Shown here one piece after another: positions 53,117 through 61,965 of a stretch of 64,000 nt of DNA. Every line of letters starts with the position of its first letter. Within the stretch, counting starts at the first letter, position 1. Both the position numbers and the translations under genes were made by a program. The DNA comes from Bacteroidaceae bacterium. GTDB lineage: Bacteria; Bacteroidota; Bacteroidia; Bacteroidales; Bacteroidaceae. The stretch lies in NCBI GenBank assembly GCA_017560945.1, contig JAFZDY010000002.1, positions 1 through 64,000 on the forward strand. Reading direction: 5' to 3'. The notes below the pieces were generated by a model, which ran no database searches, was not told the DNA's origin, and saw only the letters and a list, made by a program, of their open reading frames with translations.

Positions 53117-54352
53117 ATGAAGAAGATTTTAAAATTCATGATTCTTGCCCTTGTGGCAATGTGTGGCTTTGCCAGCTGTTCTGAGGAGTGCGACCACAAG
53201 TTTATTGCTGATGACCACAGTGCTGACCTCGTGGGTACATGGACTTGCCTTCAGGCAGATTTTGCCGAGGCGTTGGTAATCAGTGCCGATGGTAAGGTGG
53301 TTTCTACCGGTGTAGCTTTTGGCGAGTATTGGGAGAATGTACAAGGTACTGTCAAGGTGGAGAACAACAGACTCACCATGATTTTCGAGGACCACGACAA
53401 CTACGAAGGTCACTTCGACATCATCCCCGGCATGGCATTCACTGTCTATAACGACGAGGGCAGACGCTTTACTTACAACTATTGCAAGGAAGACCTCTCT
53501 GATGAGATTGTTGGTATGTGGGTGTGCACACAGACTCCAAGTGGAAAGGCAGAGGATATGTTGATTCAGGATTTCCAGAAAGATGGAAAACTTATCACGA
53601 CAGGAAAAGTGCCCGAAGTGGACGATTTTGTTGTAGTTGGCAACTCTACGTATAAGGTTTTTGGTGATTTATATATGATTTATGGTGAAGGAGAAAGAGA
53701 AGTAGCACCTCTAGTTTTCAAATTCAACGTTGCTTCCAACGCAACAGGGTTGGGGGATATGATGACTGTTACAGGATTTATGCAAACAGAAAATGGTGTT
53801 GTAGAAGCAACTTCACCTTGGCTTCGCATCAAGGAAGGTCTCTCTTTCAATGCTAAGCCCTATGCTTACAACACGGCTTATATTAGCAACGTAAAGGGTG
53901 GTAAGGATGAGGATTTCTCTATCTTGGGTCATCCCTTCAACATGGCCAATGTGAAGGCTGGCGACTTTGATATGTTGTTCCACTCTGAGCTCTTCTGTGT
54001 GGACTTGAAAGAGAACCACATCAAGCAACTTTTCCGTGCCAATGGTCAAGATATTGCCATTGATATCCCCATCACTGTAGAGGGCAACAAGGTGACTCTT
54101 CACATGGGCACTGAAGACACTAAATTGCAAGATGTAGAGATGTATATGTTCCAGGATGCTGACGCTTGCCAGTTGCACATGTACATGCACACCGATGCCT
54201 TCATCAACTACTTTGCCAACATGGAGGTTATCTCGTTGCAGGTAGAGGGCAAGATTGGCTCTACTCAAGCTGAAATTGATGCGGTATATGCCAACATGAA
54301 GGCTCGCATCGAGGCCATCAACGTAAGCTTCGTATTCAAGGCTATCAAGTAA
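53117..54352 (+). CDS. Lipoprotein with repeated lipocalin-like domains
   Basis: 411 residues. Lipoprotein signal ending GFASC (Cys21). Two similar N-terminal modules open with DLVGTWTCLQADFAEALVIS and EIVGMWVCTQTPSGKAEDMLIQ, each followed by GKxxxTG and an eight-strand pattern; the L-x-G-T/M-W start is that of lipocalin-like domains of Bacteroidetes. The C-terminal 150 residues are a separate beta-rich domain. Ligand unknown. It has its own long leader and a terminator, so it is a stand-alone, probably regulated surface protein. Confidence 0.7.
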   Translation: MKKILKFMILALVAMCGFASCSEECDHKFIADDHSADLVGTWTCLQADFAEALVISADGKVVSTGVAFGEYWENVQGTVKVENNRLTMIFEDHDNYEGHFDIIPGMAFTVYNDEGRRFTYNYCKEDLSDEIVGMWVCTQTPSGKAEDMLIQDFQKDGKLITTGKVPEVDDFVVVGNSTYKVFGDLYMIYGEGEREVAPLVFKFNVASNATGLGDMMTVTGFMQTENGVVEATSPWLRIKEGLSFNAKPYAYNTAYISNVKGGKDEDFSILGHPFNMANVKAGDFDMLFHSELFCVDLKENHIKQLFRANGQDIAIDIPITVEGNKVTLHMGTEDTKLQDVEMYMFQDADACQLHMYMHTDAFINYFANMEVISLQVEGKIGSTQAEIDAVYANMKARIEAINVSFVFKAIK

Positions 54353-54379
54353 GATATAAAACAATTGGTATCAAATATA

Positions 54380-54418
54380 AGGGGGATGTACTTTACAAGG
54401 TGCATCCCTCTTTTTTTA
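54380..54418 (+). terminator. Terminator of the lipoprotein gene
   Basis: GGGGGATGTAC / GTGCATCCCTC with G-U pairs, six-base loop, followed by seven T. Confidence 0.8.
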
Positions 54419-54544
54419 TTCTTTATTGCTTCCGTCCCTTCGCGTTTGAAATGCGGATGCCTCGAGTATAAGCATTTATAATGCGCTTATACTTAGACTA
54501 ACTCGGTTAAGCAACCATTCACTCACGCACCATGTACCCCAAAA

Positions 54545-54830
54545 TAGTAAAGGTTTGAGGGGTAATCCCACATCATTCGATTAGCCTGGAACACGCAAGG
54601 AATGTAATAGGAAGATACATAGACTTCTATAATAACAGGAGACCGCACATGAGCATCGGGTACAAAGTGCCGGCCTTGGCACACATGGAAATCGGAGTAC
54701 AGAAAAAGATGTGGAAAAACAAAATTTATAAGAAAAAGGAATGTACAATTGGAAATAATGGAATATCTTTGCCGAGCCAGACAAAAAGCCCGGAATCCTG
54801 CTTGTCCATCTTTAGCAGGTGTAAACAATA
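54545..54830 (+). pseudogene. IS3-type transposase remnant (C-terminal end)
   Basis: One frame reads ISLEHARNVIGRYIDFYNNR, then RPHMSIGYKVPALAHMEIG, VQKKMWKNK and onward. R-Y-I-D-F-Y-N-N-R-R-P-H-M-S-I-G-Y is the conserved end of the integrase core of IS3-family OrfB. The DDE aspartates would lie upstream and are missing; the sequence before 54540 is unrelated. The rest of the 54353-55195 gap holds a hairpin near 54465-54490 and the repeats described below. Confidence 0.65.
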
Positions 54831-54834
54831 TCAG

Positions 54835-55045
54835 GATGGAAATGACGAAAGTGTAAAGACTTTCAGGGAGCTTTCAACAAAAGTGTCTACGATTGTAGTT
54901 AATGAAACAGAAAACCGTCTACTGAAATCAGGAAAAGACAGATATGAACTATCCATAAAAAGTAAGATATACTTCATCGGCCAAAGGAGCTATCTTACTT
55001 GGTCATAGAAGCTATCTTATTTTGCCAACGAAGTATATATTTATT
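54835..55045. repeat. Repeat block shared with 17735-17825 and 18500-18611
   Basis: 54835-54940, on the minus strand, matches 17735-17825 (TTTCAGTAGAC, TAGACACTTTT, CTTTACACTTT). 54961-55045 has AGTAAGATA / TATCTTACT (54961-54969 and 54991-54999), TTTTGCCAACGAAGTATATA and related boxes seen at 18500-18611. Both loci keep these blocks near each other. Confidence 0.55.
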
Positions 55046-55124
55046 GTTACTAAATGTGTCTACCTATATCAGTATAAGACAATTCTCCAGAAATTACTGT
55101 TAGAATGAACCTGGAGATAAAAAT

Positions 55125-55159
55125 AGCCTGCGCCTCTCTTTCACAGAGAGACGCAGGCT
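55125..55159 (-). terminator. Terminator of gdhA
   Basis: AGCCTGCGCCTCTCT / AGAGAGACGCAGGCT with one mismatch and a five-base loop; the minus-strand transcript then enters a T-rich run. Confidence 0.85.
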
Positions 55160-55195
55160 CACAATTAAAATCACTATGGTGTAAAAAAAGGAGTA

Positions 55196-56530
55196 TTATA
55201 CAATACCTTGAGCCATCATGGCTTTGGCTACCTTCATGAAACCAGCGATGTTGGCACCCTTTACGTAGTTGACATATCCGTCTTCTTCTGTACCATATTT
55301 CACACAGTTTTCGTGAATGTTCTCCATAATGTAGTGGAGTTTGTTGTCCACCTCTTCGCTGCTCCATGAGAGACGCTCTGAGTTCTGGCTCATTTCCAAA
55401 CCTGATACTGATACACCACCTGCATTGGCTGCCTTACCCGGTGCATAGAGAATCTTGGCATCCTGGAATACTTTGATAGCTTCAGGAGTTGAGGGCATAT
55501 TGGCACCTTCGCTTACGGCAATCACACCATTGCTTATCAACATCTTTGCATGTTCGCCGTTCAACTCGTTCTGAGTAGCTGAGGGGAGAGCAATGTCTGC
55601 CTTTTCGCCCCAAGGCTTTTCTCCTTCTACATATTTTACATTGTATTTTTCTGCATATTCGCGGATACGTCCACGGTAGAGGTTCTTCAACTCCATGATG
55701 TAGTCGAGTTTCTCACGGTCGATACCATCGGGATCGTAGATGTAACCATTAGAGTCACTCATGGTGAGTACCTTTCCACCCATTTGGAGCACTTTCTCTG
55801 CTGTGTATTGTGCTACGTTACCAGAACCAGAGATGAGGACTGTCTTTCCTTTGAGGTCCATACCCTTAGTCTTCAGCATCTCCATCAAGAAGTATACATT
55901 ACCATAACCTGTTGCCTCGGGACGGATGAGTGAACCACCGAATTCACGACCCTTACCTGTGAAGGTTCCTGTAAATTCGCGAGTGAGTTTCTTGTACATA
56001 CCGAACATGTAACCTACTTCACGACCTCCTACACCGATGTCACCGGCAGGGATGTCCATATCGGGACCTACGTGACGCCACAATTCCAACATGAAGGCCT
56101 GGCAGAAACGCATAACCTCTGCATTGCTCTTGCCACGCGGAGAGAAATCGGATCCTCCCTTACCACCACCCATAGGCAATGTGGTGAGTGAGTTCTTGAA
56201 TGTCTGCTCGAAGGCAAGGAACTTCAAGATACCGAGGTTTACTGAACTGTGGAAACGGATACCTCCCTTGTAGGGACCGATGGCATTGTTGTGCTGTACA
56301 CGGTATCCCATATTGGTGTGAATGTTGCCTTTATCATCGGCCCAGGTTATACGGAACTGGAATACGCGATCGGGGATACAAAGGCGTTCAATCAAGTTGG
56401 CTTTATCAAATTCGGGGTGCTTGTTGTATTCTTCTTCAATGGTACCAAGTACTTCTTCTACTGCCTGATGGTACTCAGGTTCATTCGGAAAACGACGCTT
56501 CAAGTCTTCCAAAACTTTTGCTGCATTCAT
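55196..56530 (-). CDS. gdhA: NADP-type glutamate dehydrogenase (hexameric)
   Basis: 444 residues, the usual length of the 50-kDa hexameric class. Makes glutamate from 2-oxoglutarate and ammonium. Substrate-binding region FRITWADDKGNIHTNMGYRV; active-site lysine in LPMGGGKGGSDFSPRGKS; ammonia site in DIPAGDIGVGGREVGYMFG. Dinucleotide fold VLISGSGNVAQYTAEKV, where GSGNVA fits NAD(P). Ends KVAKAMMAQGIV. Monocistronic, with a clear promoter and terminator. Confidence 0.97.
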   Translation of the reverse strand: MNAAKVLEDLKRRFPNEPEYHQAVEEVLGTIEEEYNKHPEFDKANLIERLCIPDRVFQFRITWADDKGNIHTNMGYRVQHNNAIGPYKGGIRFHSSVNLGILKFLAFEQTFKNSLTTLPMGGGKGGSDFSPRGKSNAEVMRFCQAFMLELWRHVGPDMDIPAGDIGVGGREVGYMFGMYKKLTREFTGTFTGKGREFGGSLIRPEATGYGNVYFLMEMLKTKGMDLKGKTVLISGSGNVAQYTAEKVLQMGGKVLTMSDSNGYIYDPDGIDREKLDYIMELKNLYRGRIREYAEKYNVKYVEGEKPWGEKADIALPSATQNELNGEHAKMLISNGVIAVSEGANMPSTPEAIKVFQDAKILYAPGKAANAGGVSVSGLEMSQNSERLSWSSEEVDNKLHYIMENIHENCVKYGTEEDGYVNYVKGANIAGFMKVAKAMMAQGIV

Positions 56531-56595
56531 CTTTTTTACTATTTAATTTTCGTTATTATTATTGTTCTTATTTTTGTTGCTTTTCAAAAACGGTG

Positions 56596-56626
56596 CAAAT
56601 ATATAGTGAATATTTTTTCTATGCAA
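56596..56626 (-). promoter_or_regulatory. gdhA promoter
   Basis: On the minus strand TTG (56624-56626), 20 bp, TATATTTG (56596-56603), 65 bp before the ATG. Confidence 0.65.
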
Positions 56627-56775
56627 CAAATTTCTAATAAAAACGAATAAAAAATTTCTTTTTGTGTTATTTAGATGGTAAATTGCGGCAAAATATAACT
56701 TTTTGTGCTATTTTTAGGTAAAAAGTGTAACTCTGTGTCGTGCTGAAACGTGAATGTGACCATTCTGCAATATTC

Positions 56776-56949
56776 CTATTGCTTTTTCATCGATTTATAT
56801 ATAGGTATAAAGACGAGTGCACCTGAGATGACAAGTGACAAAATGAGGGGACCATCTATGCGACTGGCACCAACGAGTACCATATAACATAGTGCGACCC
56901 AAAACAGGACGAGTATTACGGCTTGAGGGCGATTGAGACGACGAGGCAT
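56776..56949 (-). CDS. Small membrane protein, 57 residues
   Basis: An ATG at 56949 opens a 57-residue frame ending at the TAG at 56776-56778. It starts with basic MPRRLNRPQA, then two hydrophobic segments (VILVLFWVALCYMVLVGAS and GPLILSLVISGALVFIPIY), ending KSMKKQ. The charge pattern and two clean helices look like a real small integral membrane protein. It lies downstream of maeB on the same strand, separated by a heptamer array, and is easily missed because of its size. No family recognised. Confidence 0.6.
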   Translation of the reverse strand: MPRRLNRPQAVILVLFWVALCYMVLVGASRIDGPLILSLVISGALVFIPIYKSMKKQ

Positions 56950-56957
56950 ATATATAG

Positions 56958-57035
56958 TTATGAATTATGAATTATAAATTCTGAATTATGAATTCTTATG
57001 TGCTCACAATTCAGAATTCATAATTCAGAATTAAA
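56958..57035. repeat. Two facing heptamer arrays (TTATGAA and AATTCAG)
   Basis: TTATGAA, TTATGAA, TTATAAA, TTCTGAA, TTATGAA (56958-56992), then a GTGCTCAC loop (57000-57007), then AATTCAG, AATTCAT, AATTCAG, AATTAAA (57008-57035). The arrays are inverted and can form a long A-T stem just downstream of maeB. Confidence 0.85.
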
Positions 57036-57040
57036 AGGAT

Positions 57041-59338
57041 TTATTCTTTCATTTTCTTTGCTACGATGGCATCGATAACGGCCACAGCGGTGGTGTTCAC
57101 AATGTCACGTACTGAACTTTCGATATCGGTGAAATGAATGGGCTTGTTCAATCCCATTTGGATAGGACCGATGATTTCGGTATCGCCACTCATAGCCTGA
57201 ATGAGCTGGTATGCCGAGTTTGCAGAACTGAGGTTAGGGAATATGAGAGTATTCACCTCCTTGCCTTTCAAGCGGGTGAAGGGATATTTCTCATCACGCA
57301 GTTTGGTGTTCATGGCAAAGTTTACCTGCATCTCTCCATCGATAGCCAATTCGGGATATTCGCGTTGCATATAATCTACTGCCTCGTGAACCTTGGCGGG
57401 ACTTCCTTCGGGATCGGAACCGAAGTTGGAGTAGCTGAGCATGGCCATCACTGGGGTGTGGTTGAAGAAACGTACTGTATCAGCAGCCAATCGAGCCACG
57501 TCGATGAGGGTATCAGTATCGGGGTGGCGGTTGATAAGGGTATCTGCCAAGAAGTAGGTTCCTTTCTTACTGTTGAGAATGTGCATGGTTCCGAAATGCT
57601 TGTGCTCGGGTTGTATGCCGATAACTTCCTTGGCTACCTTGATGGTATTGCTATACTTTGTGTAAAGTCCAGTGATGAAGGCATCTGCTTCGCCTGTCTC
57701 CACCATCATCATACCGAAGTAGTTACGTTCGAACATCTTGTCATTCGCTTCTTGGAAATTGGCTCCTTCGCGGGCACGTTTCTCTGCAAGTATGCGTGCA
57801 TAACGTTCGCGACGAGGTGCTTCATTCGGATGACGCAGGTTTACAATTTCAATACCTTCCAGACTTATATCAAGTTCCTTGGCCAGTTTTGTGATGGCTT
57901 CGTCATTACCCAATACGATGGGGTGACAGATGCCTTCGGCTTTGGCTTCTACGGCTGCTTTCAACATGTTGGGGTGTATGCCTTCGGCAAATACCACACG
58001 TTGAGGGTTGCGACGAGCTGTATCACGTAACTGTCGAGTCAATTGGCTCTCCTGTCCCATCAACACTCTCAAATGTTGGCGATAGGTATCCCAATCTTCG
58101 ATAGGCTTGCGTGCTACACCACTTTCCATAGCGGCTTTTGCAACGGCCATAGAAACTTCGGTGATGAGGCGTGGATCTACGGGTTTTGGAATAAAGTAGT
58201 CGGGGCCGAATGTGAAGTTGTTCACATGATATACTTCATTAACTACATCAGGTACAGGTTGCTTTGCCAATGCGGCAATGGCACGTACGGCTGCCAACTT
58301 CATCTCTTCGTTGATAGCGGTAGCAGCCACATCAAGTGCTCCACGGAAGATGTATGGGAAACCGATAACGTTGTTTATCTGGTTGGGATAGTCGCTACGA
58401 CCGGTTGACATCAATACATCGGGACGAGCAGACATTGCATCCTCGTACGAAATTTCGGGTACAGGATTTGCCAATGCAAATACGATGGGGTGGTCGTTCA
58501 TTGAACGTACCATGTCCTGGCTCAATACATTGCCTTTAGAAAGTCCAAGGAATACGTCTGCTCCGCGTACGGCATCTTCCAATGTGGTGATGTCGCGACG
58601 TTCGGTGGCAAAATATTTCTTCATTTCATTTCCTGGACGATCCAGTCCTTCGCGGTCACTACGAATCACACCTTTGGAGTCAAGCATGACAATGTTTTCA
58701 TGTGATGCTCCCAAGGCTTCGTACAATTTAGTACAAGAGATGGCTGCTGCACCGGCACCATTTACCACAATCTTTACGTCTTCAATATGCTTGCCAGCTA
58801 CTTCCAATGCATTCAAAAGTCCTGCGCTGGAGATAATGGCCGTACCATGTTGGTCGTCGTGCATGACGGGGATGTCAAGTTCTTCCTTTAGGCGACGCTC
58901 GATTTCAAAACATTCAGGAGCCTTGATGTCTTCAAGATTGATACCACCGAATGTGGGGGCAATGGCTTTTACGGCTTCGATGAATTTGTCGGGGTCTTTC
59001 TCGTTTACTTCGATGTCGAATACATCGATACCTCCGTAAATTTTGAAGAGCAATCCTTTACCCTCCATGACAGGTTTGCCGGCCATCGCGCCAATGTCTC
59101 CCAATCCAAGTACGGCTGTACCATTGGAGATAACGGCAACTAAGTTTCCTTTTGCGGTATATTTATATGCATCCTGCGGATTTTTTTCGATTTCCAAACA
59201 TGGCTCGGCTACGCCAGGTGAATAGGCTAATGAAAGGTCGGTCTGTGTGCTATATGGTTTGGTAGGAACCACTTCAATCTTACCGGGCTTGCCCTGCGCA
59301 TGATAGGCGAGGGCTGCTTCTTTTGTTATCTTAACCAT
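57041..59338 (-). CDS. maeB: NADP-dependent malic enzyme fused to a phosphotransacetylase-like domain
   Basis: 765 residues. Residues 1-425 are malic enzyme: [67 protein letters not shown] and [10 protein letters not shown]. Residues 430-765 are the phosphate acetyl/butyryltransferase-type domain ([21 protein letters not shown]... [16 protein letters not shown]... [10 protein letters not shown]). This is the MaeB arrangement, in which the C-terminal domain regulates the enzyme with acetyl-CoA. It decarboxylates malate to pyruvate and makes NADPH. It has a near-ideal promoter at 59391-59421. Confidence 0.95.
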   Translation of the reverse strand: MVKITKEAALAYHAQGKPGKIEVVPTKPYSTQTDLSLAYSPGVAEPCLEIEKNPQDAYKYTAKGNLVAVISNGTAVLGLGDIGAMAGKPVMEGKGLLFKIYGGIDVFDIEVNEKDPDKFIEAVKAIAPTFGGINLEDIKAPECFEIERRLKEELDIPVMHDDQHGTAIISSAGLLNALEVAGKHIEDVKIVVNGAGAAAISCTKLYEALGASHENIVMLDSKGVIRSDREGLDRPGNEMKKYFATERRDITTLEDAVRGADVFLGLSKGNVLSQDMVRSMNDHPIVFALANPVPEISYEDAMSARPDVLMSTGRSDYPNQINNVIGFPYIFRGALDVAATAINEEMKLAAVRAIAALAKQPVPDVVNEVYHVNNFTFGPDYFIPKPVDPRLITEVSMAVAKAAMESGVARKPIEDWDTYRQHLRVLMGQESQLTRQLRDTARRNPQRVVFAEGIHPNMLKAAVEAKAEGICHPIVLGNDEAITKLAKELDISLEGIEIVNLRHPNEAPRRERYARILAEKRAREGANFQEANDKMFERNYFGMMMVETGEADAFITGLYTKYSNTIKVAKEVIGIQPEHKHFGTMHILNSKKGTYFLADTLINRHPDTDTLIDVARLAADTVRFFNHTPVMAMLSYSNFGSDPEGSPAKVHEAVDYMQREYPELAIDGEMQVNFAMNTKLRDEKYPFTRLKGKEVNTLIFPNLSSANSAYQLIQAMSGDTEIIGPIQMGLNKPIHFTDIESSVRDIVNTTAVAVIDAIVAKKMKE

Positions 59339-59390
59339 CGTTTTACTACTATTTTGTTATCAAAATTCGTCTTTTTGTGAAAAATTGGCG

Positions 59391-59421
59391 CAAAGGTACG
59401 GCTATTTTTCTAAATAACAAA
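59391..59421 (-). promoter_or_regulatory. maeB promoter
   Basis: On the minus strand TTTG (59418-59421), exactly 19 bp, TACCTTTG (59391-59398), 53 bp before the ATG. The remainder of the 223-bp gap up to 59561 shows nothing. Confidence 0.75.
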
Positions 59422-59561
59422 GGAGTTGGAGTGTTTGTTGGAGTGGCGTAAAAAGAAGAGGTGCAAATTACGCTATTAATACGGCTTTTATTAGTTTCAA
59501 TTCGTGTCGTTCGCGTAATTTGCACCCATCCCTATTTTAATAGTATGCAACTATTCCCTAA

Positions 59562-60602
59562 TTATTTCTTCCAATAATTTTCCAAGGTTTCAGCCTCTTT
59601 CTTGGTGATGTGGATGATGGCTCCGTGTTTCTGTTGGCTGAAGTTTGTGCGGGTCATCTTTCCTTCGTCAAAATATCCAATTGGAGTATAGTGTACGAAG
59701 TCCTTAGTTTCGGTAAATCCGAAATTGTTAGGACGGATGTGGTAATTGTCGAACATTACTACCCATGTATCTTCACCGATGCGCTTCCAACAGTTAGGTG
59801 CTTCGTGCTGAGTCTTTTCTCCATCGTAGTAGTTGTTATCAGCGATGTAGGGACCTGTGATTGACGTAGATGTCGCGTGTTTGATGGTAGCGGTACCTTC
59901 GTGTGACACAAAGTGAAGATGATATACTCCATCGTGATACAGGATGTCGCTATCGATTACACTATATTCGTTATTGGGAGATTCAAAGAGAACCTTAGGC
60001 TCACCTTCCATTGCAGTGAAATCTTCGTTCATGTAAACATAGAAAATGCGGCATGAGCCATTTTCCTTACGTGAAGTAAAGTGCATGAATACTTTTCCCT
60101 TCTCTTTGTCATAGCACAACTCGGGAGCCCATATACAGCCAGCATCCAACCATTCTCCACCCAATAATTTGTGGAAATCGAGGTTGGTGCGTGTCCAGTT
60201 GATGAGGTCGGTAGAGCGCATCAATACCAAACCTTGGTTGTTACCCCAGCCATACTTTACTCCGTCGCGATCCCATTGTGTAGAGCGGTATCCCATTCGT
60301 TGGCCGAAGATATGCAAATCGGTCATAGCCATATAGAAGGTTCCATCGGGGGCACGGAGGATGTGTGGGTCGCGTATACCTTTCTGCATGGCAATAGTGT
60401 CACCAGCAATGACAGGTTTGTCATCGTTCAAAGCTGTAAACTGGTATCCGTCATGGCTAATGGCCATGTGAAGTCCGTGGTCGCCATCTTTGTGATAAAC
60501 CATCAAGTATGCTTCCATCTTTTCAGTGTTACATTTCTTAATGCAGATGTAACCTCCTACACCGAGCAAACAAAGTACGAGTGCAATTGTTAGTTTTTTC
60601 AT
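59562..60602 (-). CDS. GH43-like glycosidase
   Basis: 346 residues. The N-terminal hydrophobic segment (MKKLTIALVLCLLGVGGYICIKKC) looks like a signal anchor or signal peptide. The propeller has YLMVYHKDGDHGLHMAISHDGYQF, GIRDPHILRAPDGTFYMAMTD (R-D-P, the base blade), LINWTRTNLDF, WAPELCYDKEKG (W-A-P-E) and YSVIDSDILYHDGVYHLHF (D-S-D-I). These motifs carry the GH43 acids. Substrate not shown; last gene of the lacI-uxaA-nhaC operon, 72 bp after nhaC, so plant pectin or arabinan side chains are plausible. Confidence 0.8.
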   Translation of the reverse strand: MKKLTIALVLCLLGVGGYICIKKCNTEKMEAYLMVYHKDGDHGLHMAISHDGYQFTALNDDKPVIAGDTIAMQKGIRDPHILRAPDGTFYMAMTDLHIFGQRMGYRSTQWDRDGVKYGWGNNQGLVLMRSTDLINWTRTNLDFHKLLGGEWLDAGCIWAPELCYDKEKGKVFMHFTSRKENGSCRIFYVYMNEDFTAMEGEPKVLFESPNNEYSVIDSDILYHDGVYHLHFVSHEGTATIKHATSTSITGPYIADNNYYDGEKTQHEAPNCWKRIGEDTWVVMFDNYHIRPNNFGFTETKDFVHYTPIGYFDEGKMTRTNFSQQKHGAIIHITKKEAETLENYWKK

Positions 60603-60674
60603 GTTTGTGAATTTTTATGTGAATGATTAAAAAAATAGTTATGCTTGAATGAATTCTGAATGTTTTGGTCCTCT

Positions 60675-61952
60675 TTACGAATATTTTCGTGGATAGCGAA
60701 GGAGGATGCCCAATACGGCAAATATGCCCATGATCAAAGGATAATATAGGTAGCCGATGAGAGTGGCGGGTGATATGGATGCAAGGCCTGCGGCTATCAG
60801 CAATTGTGCTCCGTATGGGATTAAACTCTGTGCTACACAACTGAATGTGTCAAGGATACTGGCACTTTTTCGATTGTCAATACCAAATTTTGTGGCAATG
60901 TCTCGAGCAATAGGCCCTGTGGTCATGATGGCAATGGTGTTGTTTGCTGTACAAACATTGGTCAACATTACCAGAGAGGCGATGGTAAGTTCTGCTCCTC
61001 GTTTTCCTTGTATGCGACGAGTGAGTTTTTGTATAATGTAATCTATGCCTCCTCCCAAACGGATAAGTTCGAGCATACCGCCAGCCAATAAGGTGACGAT
61101 GATGAGTTCTCCCATACCCATGATGCCTTTACCCATGGCGTCCAGCCAACCGAAAAAGTCATAACTTCCGAGTATTATACCCATGATGCCAGTGAGGGCG
61201 ATGCCGATGGTGAGTACCAACATCACGTTAACACCACACATAGCCACAATGAGGACAACCAAGTAAGGGATAACTTTGTACCATTCGATACTCTCCAATA
61301 TGGTAGGGGCCTCAATGGACAAACCTATGAAAACATACAATCCTATAACGAAGAGGGCCGCGGGTAATACAATGCGTACATTCGCGTGAAACTTGTCGCT
61401 CATACGGCATTGTTGTGTTTGAGTCGCTACGATGGTAGTGTCAGAGATAAAGGACAGGTTGTCGCCAAAGAATGAACCTCCCACCACGATGGCTACCATC
61501 ATAGGGAGGCTTGCACCCGTTTGATCAGCAATGCCTATGGCCATAGGTGTCAGGGCTACTACGGTGCCTACCGAGGTGCCGATGGATAGGGAAATGAAGC
61601 AAGCCGCAATGAAAAGTCCTGGCAAGAGCATACTTTCGGGTAGAAGTCGCAAGGTGAGGTTGACCGTAGCATCTACCGCACCCATTGTCTTGGCCGCTTG
61701 GGCAAAGGCTCCCGCTAAAATGAATATCCATATCATCAGCATGGTGCTGGGGTTGGCGGCACCTTGTGAAAAGTGCTTGATGCGCTCGTCCAATGATATC
61801 CCTCGAGTAATACATATTGCATACACGGATGATACGGCAAAGGCTACCGTGATAGGTACTTTGTAAAAGTCGTTCACGATGATGGAGGTGACGAGGTAAA
61901 GCACCAAGAATACAAGTAGGGGGGTAAGGGAAAAGAATTTGCGGTTTGGCAT
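60675..61952 (-). CDS. NhaC-family Na+/H+ antiporter-like permease
   Basis: 425 residues, about 11-12 helices. Family features: SIGTSVGTVVALTPMAIGIADQ, GGSFFGDNLSFISDTTIVATQTQ and ANNTIAIMTTGPIA, each with membrane-embedded D, N, S and T residues. NhaC members move Na+ out in exchange for H+ or act as organic-ion exchangers. It lies between uxaA and a GH43 gene (13 bp after uxaA), so in this operon it may serve uptake of a sugar acid or ion balance during its use. Confidence 0.85.
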   Translation of the reverse strand: MPNRKFFSLTPLLVFLVLYLVTSIIVNDFYKVPITVAFAVSSVYAICITRGISLDERIKHFSQGAANPSTMLMIWIFILAGAFAQAAKTMGAVDATVNLTLRLLPESMLLPGLFIAACFISLSIGTSVGTVVALTPMAIGIADQTGASLPMMVAIVVGGSFFGDNLSFISDTTIVATQTQQCRMSDKFHANVRIVLPAALFVIGLYVFIGLSIEAPTILESIEWYKVIPYLVVLIVAMCGVNVMLVLTIGIALTGIMGIILGSYDFFGWLDAMGKGIMGMGELIIVTLLAGGMLELIRLGGGIDYIIQKLTRRIQGKRGAELTIASLVMLTNVCTANNTIAIMTTGPIARDIATKFGIDNRKSASILDTFSCVAQSLIPYGAQLLIAAGLASISPATLIGYLYYPLIMGIFAVLGILLRYPRKYS

Positions 61953-61965
61953 TTCAGTTATACAT

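Noticed and set aside
54649..55008. A stand-alone 119-residue protein
   Set aside because: Its frame continues upstream into a transposase C-terminus, so the ATG is internal to a remnant.
57134..58030. A 298-codon plus-strand frame opposite maeB
   Set aside because: It is the antisense of conserved maeB codons; composition is typical of a shadow frame.
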